In this document: positions 1 through 8,568 of the stretch, one piece after another
Layout of the letters: every line of letters starts with the position of its first letter
Position numbering within the stretch: position 1 is the first letter of the stretch
DNA from: Erysipelotrichaceae bacterium
GTDB taxonomy: Bacteria; Bacillota_I; Bacilli_A; Erysipelotrichales; Erysipelotrichaceae
Assembly: GCA_017432895.1 (NCBI GenBank)
Contig: JAFRIG010000010.1
Span: 1-40,069 of the forward strand
DNA: 40,069 nt
Reading direction: 5' to 3'
Made by a program: the position numbers and the translations under genes
Notes under the pieces: generated by a model
Database searches by the model: none
What the model saw: only the letters and a program-made list of their open reading frames with translations
Told to the model about the DNA's origin: nothing

Positions 1-140
1 GCCAGGCAGGCTTAGTTGATCCTTTGGATTACTACATTCAAAGACATTCTTTAAAGTTACATTTGATTTAACTGAACCGCCGTATGCCGAACGGCACGTA
101 CGGTGGTGTGAGAGGGGCTAGAAATTAGCCTCTACTCGAT
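1..140 (+). mobile_element. 3' end of a group II intron (domains V and VI)
   Basis: Bases 76-107 fold into a textbook domain V: a 9-bp lower stem, a two-base CG bulge at 97-98, a 4-bp upper stem and a GAAC tetraloop at 89-92. The catalytic triad reads CGC at 78-80, a known variant of AGC. Bases 111-136 form a domain VI hairpin with an unpaired A at 134, in the position of the branch-point adenosine. The intron should end in CTCGAT at about 140, with a 3' exon from 141. The rest of the intron lies to the left of the window. Confidence in the family is high; the exact 3' splice site is inferred. Confidence 0.85.
3..71 (+). CDS. Group II intron reverse transcriptase/maturase, C-terminal end (partial)
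   Basis: The reading frame is open from the left edge to a TAA at 69-71 and encodes the last 22 residues of a protein, including the stretch LVDPLDYYIQRHSLKL. The gene begins outside the window. It stops three bases before a clear group II intron domain V, which is where an intron-encoded reverse transcriptase/maturase (held in domain IV) normally ends. The call rests mainly on this position, because the visible peptide is too short to carry a diagnostic motif. Such a protein helps the intron RNA fold and splice, and drives retrohoming into DNA. Confidence 0.55.
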   Translation, partial: QAGLVDPLDYYIQRHSLKLHLI

Positions 141-164
141 TATTCATAAGCTTTAGCAATTTCC

Positions 165-195
165 TTACAAAAAGGACATGAGCATCGCTTATAAT
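165..195 (+). promoter_or_regulatory. Possible sigma-A promoter for the sucrose operon
   Basis: A perfect TATAAT lies at 190-195, about 27 bases before the fructokinase start. The best -35 candidate is TTACAA at 165-170, with a long 19-base spacer. It lies in the 3' exon just behind the intron, so the operon may have its own start point here as well as read-through from the left. Confidence 0.3.
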
Positions 196-221
196 GTAAG
201 TATCCTGTTATGAGGCATGAA

Positions 222-1193
222 ATGAATAATACGAAATATGATGTCGTTTCTTTGGGCGAACTGCTGATCGATTTTACCGAGTACGGGATCTCCGATCAGG
301 GCAATCCGCTTTTTGAAGCCAATCCCGGAGGAGCACCGGCCAATGTCCTGGCGATGCTTTCCAGGCTGAGAAAAAGGGCTTTATTTATCGGAAAAGTGGG
401 CAACGATGGTTTCGGCAGACAGCTTCAAGAAGCCCTAAAAGAACAATCCATATCCGTAGAAGGTCTTTATAAAGATGATGAGGTCCATACGACTCTGGCT
501 CTGGTCCATAAACTGGACAATGGAGACCGCGATTTTTCGTTCTATCGCAAGCCCGGAGCGGATGTGAATCTCAAACCTGAAGAAGTAAAGGAAGACTTCT
601 TTGAGGCGAAGATCTTTCATTTCGGTTCCCTGTCGATGACCGATCAGCCGGTAAAGGATGCGACGATAAAAGCATTGTCTTTGGCGGAAAAACACGGCTG
701 TATCCTGTCTTTCGATCCTAACCTGCGTCCCCCGCTATGGGATAGTCTCGATCAGGCGAAAGAAGAAATAGCTTTTCTGATGGAAAAGGCTGCGATGTTA
801 AAGATCTCCGATAATGAGGTGTTGTGGTTTACCGGGGAAGAAGACTATGATGCGGCTATCAATAGGATAAGAACGGAATATCCGCAGCTAAAGCTGATCT
901 GCCTGACTTTAGGCAAAGAAGGCAGTCGGGCCTACTATAAGGATCTAAGAGTCGAAGAAGCAGCTTTCCTGTCCGATAAGACGGTAGATACGACGGGTGC
1001 CGGGGATACCTTCTGTGGGTGCATGCTGAACTACGTGCTGGAACATGGGCTGGATGATCTAAGGGAAGAAGAATTAAAGGAAATGCTGAAATTTGCCAAT
1101 GCGGCGGCTTCTTTGATCACCAGGAAGAAAGGCGCTTTGCGGGTCATGCCGGAAAAAGAAGAAGTCGAAACCCTGATAAATGAAACAAGATAA
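222..1193 (+). CDS. scrK: Fructokinase, PfkB family
   Basis: ATP-dependent sugar kinase of the PfkB/ribokinase family, about 323 residues. It carries the N-terminal family motif GGAPANV and the C-terminal ATP-site/catalytic motif DTTGAGDTFCG, whose aspartate is the catalytic base. An upstream in-frame ATG at 210 exists, but GAGG at 212-215 is correctly spaced for the ATG at 222. The HAD phosphatase starts 15 bases downstream and a sucrose-type PTS permease follows. In that setting the enzyme most likely phosphorylates the fructose released when sucrose-6-phosphate is hydrolysed. No sucrose-6-phosphate hydrolase is in the window; it may lie left of the intron or elsewhere. The family is certain; substrate is inferred from context. 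Confidence 0.85.
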   Translation: MNNTKYDVVSLGELLIDFTEYGISDQGNPLFEANPGGAPANVLAMLSRLRKRALFIGKVGNDGFGRQLQEALKEQSISVEGLYKDDEVHTTLALVHKLDNGDRDFSFYRKPGADVNLKPEEVKEDFFEAKIFHFGSLSMTDQPVKDATIKALSLAEKHGCILSFDPNLRPPLWDSLDQAKEEIAFLMEKAAMLKISDNEVLWFTGEEDYDAAINRIRTEYPQLKLICLTLGKEGSRAYYKDLRVEEAAFLSDKTVDTTGAGDTFCGCMLNYVLEHGLDDLREEELKEMLKFANAAASLITRKKGALRVMPEKEEVETLINETR

Positions 1194-1208
1194 AAGAGGT
1201 ATGCATAA

Positions 1209-2030
1209 ATGAAACTGATCTTTCTGGATATCGACGGAACACTGGTGGAAGCCGGTCACAATGAACCGCCTGCTTCAGCTCTGGAAGCGATACGCAAAGC
1301 TCAAAACAAGGGTCATAAGGTCTTTCTTTGTTCCGGGAGGAATATCGGCATGGCCAGACCGGTCTATCAGCTGGGTTTTGATGGGATCATCGCTTTAGCC
1401 GGGGCTTATGTCCTGGCAGGAGATGAGCTCATCTATGATCAGCCGATGAAGAAGGAGGATCTGGAAGATCTGATCAGGATCCTTCATGAAGATGGGGTCT
1501 TCTGTACCATCGAGACTAAGGATAAGACCTATGGCGATGAGAATCTTTCCGATTTTCTGGATCAGGCCGATGGGGACAATTCGGAGATCGAACGCTGGCG
1601 GCAAGCTCTTAAGTCCGATCTGGGCATCCAGCCAATGAGTGAATATGACGGTTCCTCAGCCTACAAGATCGTCATCATGTGTACGAAGCCTGAGCAGCTT
1701 TTAAGAACCAAAGCTAAATATGAAAAAGATTACGACTTCGTCATTCAGGAAGTTAAGGAACACGGCAACTGCCTCAATGGCGAACTGATACACCGCAGTT
1801 TCGATAAGGGAAAGGCGATCAGGATCGTCGCTGAACATTATGGCGTCCCAATAAAGGATACGATCTCCTTTGGCGATTCGATGAACGACTTGACGGCGAT
1901 CGAAGCTGCCGGGGTCTCCTGTTGCATGGGCAACGGAGCTAAAGCGTTGAAGGAAAAAAGTGATCATGTCCTGCCGGATCTGAAAGATGATGGTCTGGCT
2001 TATGGATTTGAACTGCTTGATCTGATATAA
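1209..2030 (+). CDS. HAD-superfamily sugar-phosphatase-like hydrolase (Cof type)
   Basis: Cytoplasmic HAD-superfamily phosphatase of 273 residues, the normal length for the Cof/YidA subgroup. Motif I is FLDIDGT near residues 4-10 (nucleophilic aspartate and the general acid two residues on). Motif IV is GDSMNDLTAIE near residue 219 (magnesium ligands). The cap domain lies between them. AGAGGT about 8 bases upstream supports the start. Members usually dephosphorylate sugar phosphates or flavin/nucleotide phosphates, with loose specificity. Between fructokinase and the sucrose PTS gene, a role in relieving sugar-phosphate build-up is plausible, but the substrate cannot be read from sequence. 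Confidence 0.85.
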   Translation: MKLIFLDIDGTLVEAGHNEPPASALEAIRKAQNKGHKVFLCSGRNIGMARPVYQLGFDGIIALAGAYVLAGDELIYDQPMKKEDLEDLIRILHEDGVFCTIETKDKTYGDENLSDFLDQADGDNSEIERWRQALKSDLGIQPMSEYDGSSAYKIVIMCTKPEQLLRTKAKYEKDYDFVIQEVKEHGNCLNGELIHRSFDKGKAIRIVAEHYGVPIKDTISFGDSMNDLTAIEAAGVSCCMGNGAKALKEKSDHVLPDLKDDGLAYGFELLDLI

Positions 2031-2058
2031 GTGCAAGTATTACAGGGGGTTTTAAAAA

Positions 2059-3900
2059 ATGGCACTGAATTATCGTAAATGTGCTGAAGAGATCTTTGCC
2101 TGCTTAGGCGGCAAGGATAACATCGTCAGTGCAGCACACTGTGCGACGCGTCTGCGTCTGGTCATTGCCGACAATTCCAAGATCGATAAGGCGACTTTGG
2201 AAGAAGTCGAAGGCGTACAGGGCATGTTTGATTCCAACGGTCAGCTGCAGCTGATCATCGGAACAGGTACCGTCAATAAGGTCTATGACGAGTTCCTGGC
2301 GGTCTCGGGCGTCAGCGCAGCGACCAAAGAAGAAGTAAAGGCGGCAGCCGCAGCCAAGCAGCCTCTGCCTAAGCGGCTGGTCAAGGCTTTGGGCGATGTC
2401 TTCGTTCCGATCTTACCGGCTATCGTGGCTTCGGGTCTGATGATGGGTATCGTCGAATCGCTGGCCAAGGCCATCCCGACTTTCGGTGCATCCGACTGGT
2501 TCTCATATCTGGATATGATCGCCAATGCGGCCTTCGTATTCCTGCCGGGCATCATTGCCGTTTCGGCAGCCCGTGTCTTTGGCGGCAACATCTATCTTGG
2601 TGCGGTCATCGGCTTACTGATGATACATCCGAATCTGATCAACGCCTGGAATGCCGCAAACTATGACGTCCTGCCAAGCTGGAAGCTGCTGTTCTTCAAT
2701 GTCCAGCAGGTCGGCTATCAGGGCCATGTCATTCCGGTCATCATCGCCGTCTGGCTGATGTCGACGATCGAGAAATGGCTGCATAAGCATGTTCCGGAGA
2801 TGATCGACTTGTTTGTCACGCCGTTGGTCACGGTCATGGTGACATCTTTCCTGACCTTTACGATCATCGGTCCGATCTTCTCGACGGCGGAATCCTATGT
2901 CCTGCGTTTTGCTTCCTGGCTGATCACCGTGGGCTATGGCGTCGGTTCGCTGTTAATGGGTGCGGTCTATCCCTGGACGGTCGTCATGGGTCTGCACCAC
3001 ATGTACAACGCGATCGAAGCGGGACTTCTTTCTTCGCAGGAATTCGGCAATCTGAATATCTGGATGCCGATCGCTTCGGCGGCCAACTTCGCACAGTTTG
3101 GAGCCTGTCTGGCTGTCGGTCTCAAGACCAGAAACGCCAAGACGAAGGCCGTGGCGGTTCCTTCTTCGCTGTCGGCTGCTTTAGGTATCACGGAACCGGC
3201 GATCTTCGGTGTCAACTTCCGTTTCATGAAGCCGTTCATCTTCGGCATGATCGGCGGTGCCTTAGGTGCCATGTTTGGTTCCTGGATGGGTCTTGGGGCA
3301 ACGTCCTATGGCGTAACGGGTATTCCGGGTTATCTGATCATCAACAATCGTCTGGCTTATACGATACTGCTGGCCATTTCCGGTGGTGTGGCTTTTGTCT
3401 TAACTTATCTGTTCTGGCATGAAGAAGAAAAGAAGGTCACAAAGGCTGTCGAAAAAGGTGCTCCGCAAGAGGTCGTGATTTCGACGGAAAAGGGAAGTAT
3501 TTTAGCTCCTGTCAATGGCAAGGTCATTTCTGCTTCCGAGATCCCTGATGCCGCTTTTGCCGGTGAGATGATGGGACCTTCCGTAGGTATCGAACCGGAG
3601 GATGGCAACGTGTATGCACCGTTTGATGGTGAAGTGGTCATGGTTTTCCCGACGAAACATGCGATGGGCTTAAAAGCCGATGAAGGCGGTATGGAACTGC
3701 TGATCCATGTCGGTGTGGATACGGTCACGATGGAAGGCAAGGGTTTTGAGACCTATGTCGATTCCGGTGCGAAGTTCAAGAAGGGCGATAAGCTCATGTC
3801 CTTTGACCGCAAGGTCATCAAGGATGCCGGACATCCGGATACGGTCATCGTCGCTTTGACTAATGCTGCGGATTATACGGAAGTCAAAAAGAGTATCTGA
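2059..3900 (+). CDS. scrA: PTS sucrose-type permease, EIIBCA fusion
   Basis: Membrane permease that imports a disaccharide while phosphorylating it. EIIB is at residues ~1-85, with the phospho-cysteine C28 in AHCATRLRL. EIIC is at ~105-455 with many hydrophobic segments and the conserved GITEPAIFGVN loop. A hinge leads to EIIA(Glc-type) at ~475-613, with phospho-histidine H550 in LLIHVGVDTV. The EIIB and EIIC wording (for example GDVFVPILPAIVASGLMMGI) is closest in my memory to ScrA/SacP sucrose permeases; trehalose permeases are the main alternative. Having its own EIIA, it needs only general HPr and EI, and it could phosphorylate the two EIIBC permeases of this window that lack EIIA. AGGGGG precedes the start. 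A terminator closes the operon. Confidence 0.85.
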   Translation: MALNYRKCAEEIFACLGGKDNIVSAAHCATRLRLVIADNSKIDKATLEEVEGVQGMFDSNGQLQLIIGTGTVNKVYDEFLAVSGVSAATKEEVKAAAAAKQPLPKRLVKALGDVFVPILPAIVASGLMMGIVESLAKAIPTFGASDWFSYLDMIANAAFVFLPGIIAVSAARVFGGNIYLGAVIGLLMIHPNLINAWNAANYDVLPSWKLLFFNVQQVGYQGHVIPVIIAVWLMSTIEKWLHKHVPEMIDLFVTPLVTVMVTSFLTFTIIGPIFSTAESYVLRFASWLITVGYGVGSLLMGAVYPWTVVMGLHHMYNAIEAGLLSSQEFGNLNIWMPIASAANFAQFGACLAVGLKTRNAKTKAVAVPSSLSAALGITEPAIFGVNFRFMKPFIFGMIGGALGAMFGSWMGLGATSYGVTGIPGYLIINNRLAYTILLAISGGVAFVLTYLFWHEEEKKVTKAVEKGAPQEVVISTEKGSILAPVNGKVISASEIPDAAFAGEMMGPSVGIEPEDGNVYAPFDGEVVMVFPTKHAMGLKADEGGMELLIHVGVDTVTMEGKGFETYVDSGAKFKKGDKLMSFDRKVIKDAGHPDTVIVALTNAADYTEVKKSI

Positions 3901-3925
3901 TATCATATAAAGTTATATGAATAAC

Positions 3926-3960
3926 AAGGGCGTAAATTATGAGGGTTTACGCCTTTCTTG
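3926..3960 (+). terminator. Rho-independent terminator after the sucrose operon
   Basis: An 11-bp stem (3926-3936 with 3946-3956, one G-T pair) has a 9-base loop and is followed by CTTGTTT. It lies 25 bases after the permease stop. Confidence 0.8.
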
Positions 3961-4360
3961 TTTAGAAAAATGAGATTCGAAATTCACAGGACCTTTTTGT
4001 GTCCTAGACTTAATGTTCAACAAAGTTCTTCGCCGTAAATGCGCAAATGTGTTCGTCAAATTAGCGCAAAATTCTTCAGAGAAGCGTGAGCAGATAGTTG
4101 ATATCTGCTTTTTCTATACTTCATAAAGATAGGTTCTATTGATTTTTTGACACCGTAATAGAATTCGTAAACACATCATTTGGGTCCTGTTTCTTCGTCC
4201 GATGATTATGTGGCAAGTCTTATACAGGCTCCACAAGAAAACCTTTTATGTAGCGGTGCACAAAACAAAATACAGCATGATCATGAGGGTCTTTCCAATA
4301 ATGTTACAATTAGTTTGTATAGTAAAAACCTCAATAATCAGGGTTTTGGGAGTTTGGAAG
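3961..4360 (+). other. Gene-free stretch with several hairpins
   Basis: I see no convincing gene in these 400 bases. There is a small hairpin, AGGAC/GTCCT, at 3988-4005, and paired GCGCAA/GCGC segments between about 4040 and 4070. A stronger terminator-like hairpin lies at 4089-4113. A TTGACA at 4147-4152 has no good -10 box at normal spacing. Short open frames at 4180-4371 and the 5' extension of the CotH frame (4202-4360) have no ribosome site and encode unremarkable peptides. The stretch could hold a small RNA ending at 4113, or just the leader of the CotH gene. Confidence 0.4.
4089..4113 (+). terminator. Isolated Rho-independent terminator
   Basis: A perfect 8-bp stem, AGCAGATA/TATCTGCT, with a 5-base loop runs directly into five T residues. 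No coding gene ends just upstream, because the permease already has its own terminator 130 bases earlier. It may therefore end an unannotated short transcript. Confidence 0.65.
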
Positions 4361-7300
4361 ATGTTGAGTGATTTTCATATAAAAGACGGAATAGAAAAAC
4401 AATACGGCGTTTTATTTAACAAAGGATCTGCTTCCAGTAAAGGCAACAGATTAAGAAAACTGATGATCGTGGCCATGACGCTTTTAATGCTGTTTGAAGT
4501 GACGCCGGTAGCGGTTTTTGCGCAAGAAAGGACCGTAAGTCTTGAGGTCGGCGAAGGACACGAGGCTTTTGCGGGTAGATATGTGGCCTATTTCAATGAA
4601 CACTATTCCACTACGGGTATTGCACAAAGGGCAGATGAAGACAGCCATCTCATCACGATAACGATAAGTGACAGTGAACTGGATGAACAGGGTATCCTCG
4701 ATCTGATGAATGAAGCCTTGTTAGGGACTGTTACAGAAGAGATGAATGATGATGATGATCCAAAACCTTATGGGGTTGCCACCAGCGATGGCGAGTGTTT
4801 TTTTGTCTTGTGGGAAAACCCTCTTCAGGCTGATCAGAGCACTGATGAAGCGGATGACAGCGGAGAAATAAGATCTGTGGATAATGAAGTTAACGTAACA
4901 ACTGATGATGAATATGAATCTATGGAAGAATATAATGATCAGATCTGGCTTCTTGGTTCAGAGATGGATCTGGAATTTGAATTTAATAATCCCTTTGATG
5001 AAGAAAAGACAACAGATTTTGAACATATCAGTGTCGATTCCGATCTTGTAGAGGCAGAGAATTATATGACAAGCGGCTCATTGACGATAACGCTTAAGTC
5101 TTCATTCCTGAATACTTTGTCGGCCGGGGGACATGTTCTAACTGTTTATTCTAAAGAAGGAAAGAGCGTTTCTGCGAAATTTACTATCAAGGATAAAAAC
5201 AGCAACGGACTTCCGATCATCGTCATAAACATCACTGAAGGAAATATTCAGGAGATGAACGAAGACCCGCAGCACAACACTTCCTGCAGTGGCACGATGG
5301 ATATCACTTTCCCTGATGACTACAGCTATATCGAGAAATCCTATTTTGTCCCTCAGGATCTGAAGGATATCAAGATAGATCAGATAAGAGGAAGAGGCAA
5401 TTCAAGCTGGCGGATGGCTAAAAAGCCTTATAAGATCAAACTGGAAGAAAAGACCAATCTGTTTGCTATGGGCAAAAACAAACATTGGGTCCTGCTGGCC
5501 AACTATCTGGATCTGACCCTGATGAAGAATCGGATCGTGTCTTATATGGGCGATAAGCTAAGTTTTGCGTTTACGCCGGAATGCGTAAATGTCGAAGTCT
5601 ATATGAATGATGTGGCTAACGGCAAACAGTATTACCTGGGCAACTATATGCTGGCGGAACAGGTCAGAATTGGTGATAAGCGTCTGGAAATCGATGAGCT
5701 TGAAGAAAGCGACAGCGATGAACAGACGATCACCGGTGGTTATCTGATCCAGGGCGGTCAGCAGCGTTATCTTTCTCCTGATGTTTTCACTACCGATCAT
5801 GGTGTCATTCTGGCCAATGATGAGCCCTCATTTGATACAAGTGATGGAGGCTATGATAATGATCTGCAGAAGAACTACATCCGTAAGCATCTGCAGGATT
5901 TTGAAGATGCCTTATATGGTGAAGATTTCACAAATGAAAAAGGTTTAAGATATACGGACTATGTAGACCTGCAGACAGCGGTCGATTATTTCCTGATCAA
6001 TGAGTTTTCAGCCAATGTCGATGCCTACGCTACCGGCAGCCACTATTTCTATAAGGTCAGAGACAGTTTTAATGAAGATGGTTCTTTAAAGGAAATGGGC
6101 AGGATCTTCTATGGTCCGATCTGGGATTTTGACAAGAGTTTCGGAACGGATAAGACGGACTCTGATCAAAGCGATGAACAGCGCTATTATTTTCTAAATG
6201 AGTTCTCTTTGAATGATGCCTGGTTCAAGGCTATGCTCAGAGATCCGTCGTTTGTGAAAATGGTCAAGGACAGGTGGAAGGAAACGATCAGACCTATAGC
6301 CGAAGAACTGATTGCCGATGGTGGACTGATCGATCGCTATTATGAAGAAAACAAAGACTCGCAAGCCGATGACTACGTACTGTGGCGCAGGGAAAAGGAA
6401 AACGTTTATAAAGAAGAGATCGAAGACCTGAAAAACAGGATCGCTTATCGCATCAGCTTTTTTGATGAACACATCGATGATCTCGATAATGCAATTCATA
6501 AAGTAGATTTCATCGTTGATGGCAAAGTCGATAAGACCATCTACTGTTACAATGACGGCTATGTGCCTCTTTATGATGTTGAAAAAGAAGACCATATATT
6601 CTTAGGCTGGATGGATGAAAACGGCGAGATCCTGGAAGAACTGAACGACCTTTCCTATGACCGCAGAATTACAGCGTGTTTCGTATCCAAGAAAGATGCG
6701 ACCAAGGCTAACGAGATCTACTTCCTGTTTGAAAACGAATATGGACAACCGGGAGACCGTTTATGGGCCTCATATACACTCTTCCCGGAAGATGCCCAGG
6801 ACAAATCCGTGGCCTGGCAAAGCTCTGATGAAGAGGTTGCCAGTGTAGATGAAAGCGGAAATGTCATTCTTCTAAAAACAGGCAAAGCTGTCATCACCGC
6901 AACCTTGGCATCAGGAATTCAAGGATCATATACGGTAAATGTCGTAGAAGAGCGTCCTGTATATGAAACGATCGAAGTTCCCGAGACTCTGCATATCAAA
7001 GTCGGCAAACATGACAAGATCGAGGTAAAGATCCTTCCTGAAACAGGACTTTACGGATACCTGAGTTTTATCAGTGATGATTACGATATCGCTGAAGCAG
7101 ACGCCATAGGTGTCGTCAAAGGTTTGAAAGTCGGGGAGACCGATGTGGTCGTGAGTGCTAATTACTATGATTATGAAAGTCATAGTGAAAGGATAGTGGA
7201 GAAAAGATGCCACATCATCGTCAGCGAAGGAAGCGATTATGAATGTGAGGGCGGTTTGAATAAACAATGGGTCAAGGGAAGTAATGAAGACCTGCTGCTA

Positions 7301-7564
7301 GTCATCCATAACAGGTTCGATGATTCCAAGACTTATGACAGCTTCAGAGATCTCAAGATGGATAATAAGGATGTTGAAAGCGGAAGCTATGACGCGAGTA
7401 AAGGTTCTCTGCGTTTAAAGCTCAAGGCCTCATATCTCAATAGCTTAAGCAGTGGCGATCACATCCTGAAAGTTGAATTCACCGATGGAGATCTGGAGGT
7501 CAGGATCAAAATCTCTGACAGACCGGATACATCCTACAGGATACCGCTTACCGGAATTGAATAA
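4361..7564 (+). CDS. Secreted CotH-family surface protein with Big_2 domains
   Basis: About 1067 residues. The frame is open from 4202, but the ATG at 4361 has GGGAG at 4348-4352 and gives a long-n-region signal peptide (hydrophobic core MIVAMTLLMLFEV, likely cut after VFA). Order: acidic N-terminal region to ~195; an X2-like beta domain ~200-280; CotH domain ~290-660; an InlB B-repeat-like module ~710-775; two Big_2 immunoglobulin-like domains ~783-860 and ~867-953; a second X2-like domain ~970-1060. CotH hallmarks are RGNSSW at 345-350 and WDFDKSFG at 588-595, whose aspartates match the metal site of CotH kinases. CotH proteins phosphorylate spore-coat or extracellular proteins; the target here is unknown. 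The C-terminus is IPLTGIE with no membrane anchor. A terminator begins at the stop codon. Confidence 0.85.
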   Translation: MLSDFHIKDGIEKQYGVLFNKGSASSKGNRLRKLMIVAMTLLMLFEVTPVAVFAQERTVSLEVGEGHEAFAGRYVAYFNEHYSTTGIAQRADEDSHLITITISDSELDEQGILDLMNEALLGTVTEEMNDDDDPKPYGVATSDGECFFVLWENPLQADQSTDEADDSGEIRSVDNEVNVTTDDEYESMEEYNDQIWLLGSEMDLEFEFNNPFDEEKTTDFEHISVDSDLVEAENYMTSGSLTITLKSSFLNTLSAGGHVLTVYSKEGKSVSAKFTIKDKNSNGLPIIVINITEGNIQEMNEDPQHNTSCSGTMDITFPDDYSYIEKSYFVPQDLKDIKIDQIRGRGNSSWRMAKKPYKIKLEEKTNLFAMGKNKHWVLLANYLDLTLMKNRIVSYMGDKLSFAFTPECVNVEVYMNDVANGKQYYLGNYMLAEQVRIGDKRLEIDELEESDSDEQTITGGYLIQGGQQRYLSPDVFTTDHGVILANDEPSFDTSDGGYDNDLQKNYIRKHLQDFEDALYGEDFTNEKGLRYTDYVDLQTAVDYFLINEFSANVDAYATGSHYFYKVRDSFNEDGSLKEMGRIFYGPIWDFDKSFGTDKTDSDQSDEQRYYFLNEFSLNDAWFKAMLRDPSFVKMVKDRWKETIRPIAEELIADGGLIDRYYEENKDSQADDYVLWRREKENVYKEEIEDLKNRIAYRISFFDEHIDDLDNAIHKVDFIVDGKVDKTIYCYNDGYVPLYDVEKEDHIFLGWMDENGEILEELNDLSYDRRITACFVSKKDATKANEIYFLFENEYGQPGDRLWASYTLFPEDAQDKSVAWQSSDEEVASVDESGNVILLKTGKAVITATLASGIQGSYTVNVVEERPVYETIEVPETLHIKVGKHDKIEVKILPETGLYGYLSFISDDYDIAEADAIGVVKGLKVGETDVVVSANYYDYESHSERIVEKRCHIIVSEGSDYECEGGLNKQWVKGSNEDLLLVIHNRFDDSKTYDSFRDLKMDNKDVESGSYDASKGSLRLKLKASYLNSLSSGDHILKVEFTDGDLEVRIKISDRPDTSYRIPLTGIE

Positions 7565-7586
7565 GGGGCAGCAGATGCCCCTTTGT
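7564..7586 (+). terminator. Terminator of the CotH gene
   Basis: A perfect 7-bp stem, AGGGGCA/TGCCCCT (7564-7570 with 7576-7582), has a 5-base loop and is followed by TTGTTG. It overlaps the end of the stop codon. Confidence 0.75.
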
Positions 7587-7650
7587 TGCGGTTTGTGACT
7601 TTGCTTATCTAATATTTATTGGGACGATGTCCATCGATGATATATGGACG
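7586..7650 (+). promoter_or_regulatory. Candidate promoter and inverted repeat upstream of the sigma gene
   Basis: TTGCGG at 7586-7591 and TAATAT at 7610-7615 are 18 bases apart and could form a weak sigma-A promoter. Downstream is an imperfect inverted repeat, GTCCAT at 7629-7634 and ATGGAC at 7644-7649, that could be an operator or a leader hairpin. I could not find an ECF-type -35/-10 pair (GAAC and CGT at 16-17 bases), which would be expected if the sigma factor transcribed its own gene. Confidence 0.25.
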
Positions 7651-7724
7651 ATAGAGGAAAAGCATAACAAGATCGATTTTAGCGATGAGAATGATGCTAT
7701 GATGGAACTAACAAAGGAGGAAAG

Positions 7725-8276
7725 ATGCACAGCGATGATGAACTATACTCTCAGTTTTTAGCCGGTGATCCTTCTTCCTATGATCAGCTGATGATCCGTT
7801 ATGGCGATCCTCTGACATTTTATCTGAATGGCTATACTCATGATCTGCAGGATGCCGAGGATCTGATGATCGATGCTTTTGCAAAGATCATGGTCAAAAA
7901 GCCGAAGATCGCTGAAGGTTCGTTTAAGGCTTACCTGTATAAAACAGGACGTAATTTGGCGACCCGTTTTCATGAGAGAAGAAAACATTTGGTTTTCGGT
8001 TATGAAGAATTCTCTGAAGAGATCGCTGATCCTGTTTTGACGGAAGCGATCCTGAAGGATGAAAGAAGAAAAGAAGTATTGGATCTGTGTCTGGAGCGGA
8101 TCGACCCGGAATTGAAGGAAGCCTTGTGGCTGGTTTATTATGAGGATCTCAGCTATGCGCAAGCTGCAAAGATCATGAATGTTTCAACTAAGCGGATCGA
8201 TCATCTGCTGGTCAGAGCCAAGCAGCATATGCGTAAAGAATTGCAAAAGGAAGGAATCACGAATGCGTACGAATGA
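7725..8276 (+). CDS. ECF-type RNA polymerase sigma factor
   Basis: 183-residue sigma-70-family factor of the short extracytoplasmic-function type: region 2 and region 4 only. Region 2 spans ~15-80 (core-binding and -10 recognition, around HDLQDAEDLMIDAFAKIM). Region 4 spans ~118-175, with the helix-turn-helix DLSYAQAAKIMNVSTKRIDH (141-160) for -35 recognition. AAAGGAGG sits 5 bases before the ATG. The next gene overlaps its end by 14 bases, and a PrsW-type protease lies three genes on. In Bacillus subtilis, PrsW starts proteolysis of the SigW anti-sigma factor RsiW; the same logic is likely here. The regulon is not known, but the giant surface-protein operon next door is the obvious candidate. 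Confidence 0.9.
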   Translation: MHSDDELYSQFLAGDPSSYDQLMIRYGDPLTFYLNGYTHDLQDAEDLMIDAFAKIMVKKPKIAEGSFKAYLYKTGRNLATRFHERRKHLVFGYEEFSEEIADPVLTEAILKDERRKEVLDLCLERIDPELKEALWLVYYEDLSYAQAAKIMNVSTKRIDHLLVRAKQHMRKELQKEGITNAYE

Positions 8277-8568
8277 AGAGAGGATCGCCGCCATGCATCA
8301 ACGAGCGGAGCAGTTGCAAATAGAAAAACGAAATCGTTTCATCCAGGTGTCTGCTTTGGCATCCGGTTTTATCGTTGTCATCCTGCTTTCGCTGCTGATC
8401 CCTTATTATGCACAGAACATCCATCAGGAAAAGATCCCTTCCGGCATGAATGCCAGCATTTTTGCGCAATCCAATGCCTTGGGTTTCATCGTTGTCGCGA
8501 TCCTTTCCTTCCTCTTGGGAATCGCAGTCACGATTTTCTGTTTCTATCTGAAGAAAGGGCAGAAATAG
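8263..8568 (+). CDS. Small two-helix membrane protein, candidate anti-sigma factor
   Basis: 101 residues. An earlier in-frame ATG at 8179 exists, but AAGGAAGG just upstream of 8263 and the alignment of its N-terminus with a downstream paralogue fix the start at 8263, inside the last codons of the sigma gene. A charged cytoplasmic N-terminus of ~27 residues (RTNEERIAAMHQRAEQL) is followed by helix 1 (~28-50), an external loop of ~25 residues, and helix 2 (~73-95). The gene at 9944 encodes a relative sharing the N-terminal motif ERIAxMHxRA and the second-helix pattern VVAxISF...CF. I know of no named family for it. The position behind a sigma gene and before a PrsW gene suggests a short anti-sigma factor. 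That role is inference. Confidence 0.7.
   Translation: MRTNEERIAAMHQRAEQLQIEKRNRFIQVSALASGFIVVILLSLLIPYYAQNIHQEKIPSGMNASIFAQSNALGFIVVAILSFLLGIAVTIFCFYLKKGQK

Noticed and set aside
4202..4360. Extended N-terminus of the CotH gene from the ATG at 4202
   Set aside because: No ribosome site at 4202; the extension puts 53 odd residues before a normal signal peptide. The ATG at 4361 has GGGAG at good spacing.
7544..7564. Functional LPxTG sorting signal at the end of the CotH protein
   Set aside because: IPLTG is followed by only two residues; no membrane segment or basic tail, so sortase anchoring as written is not supported.
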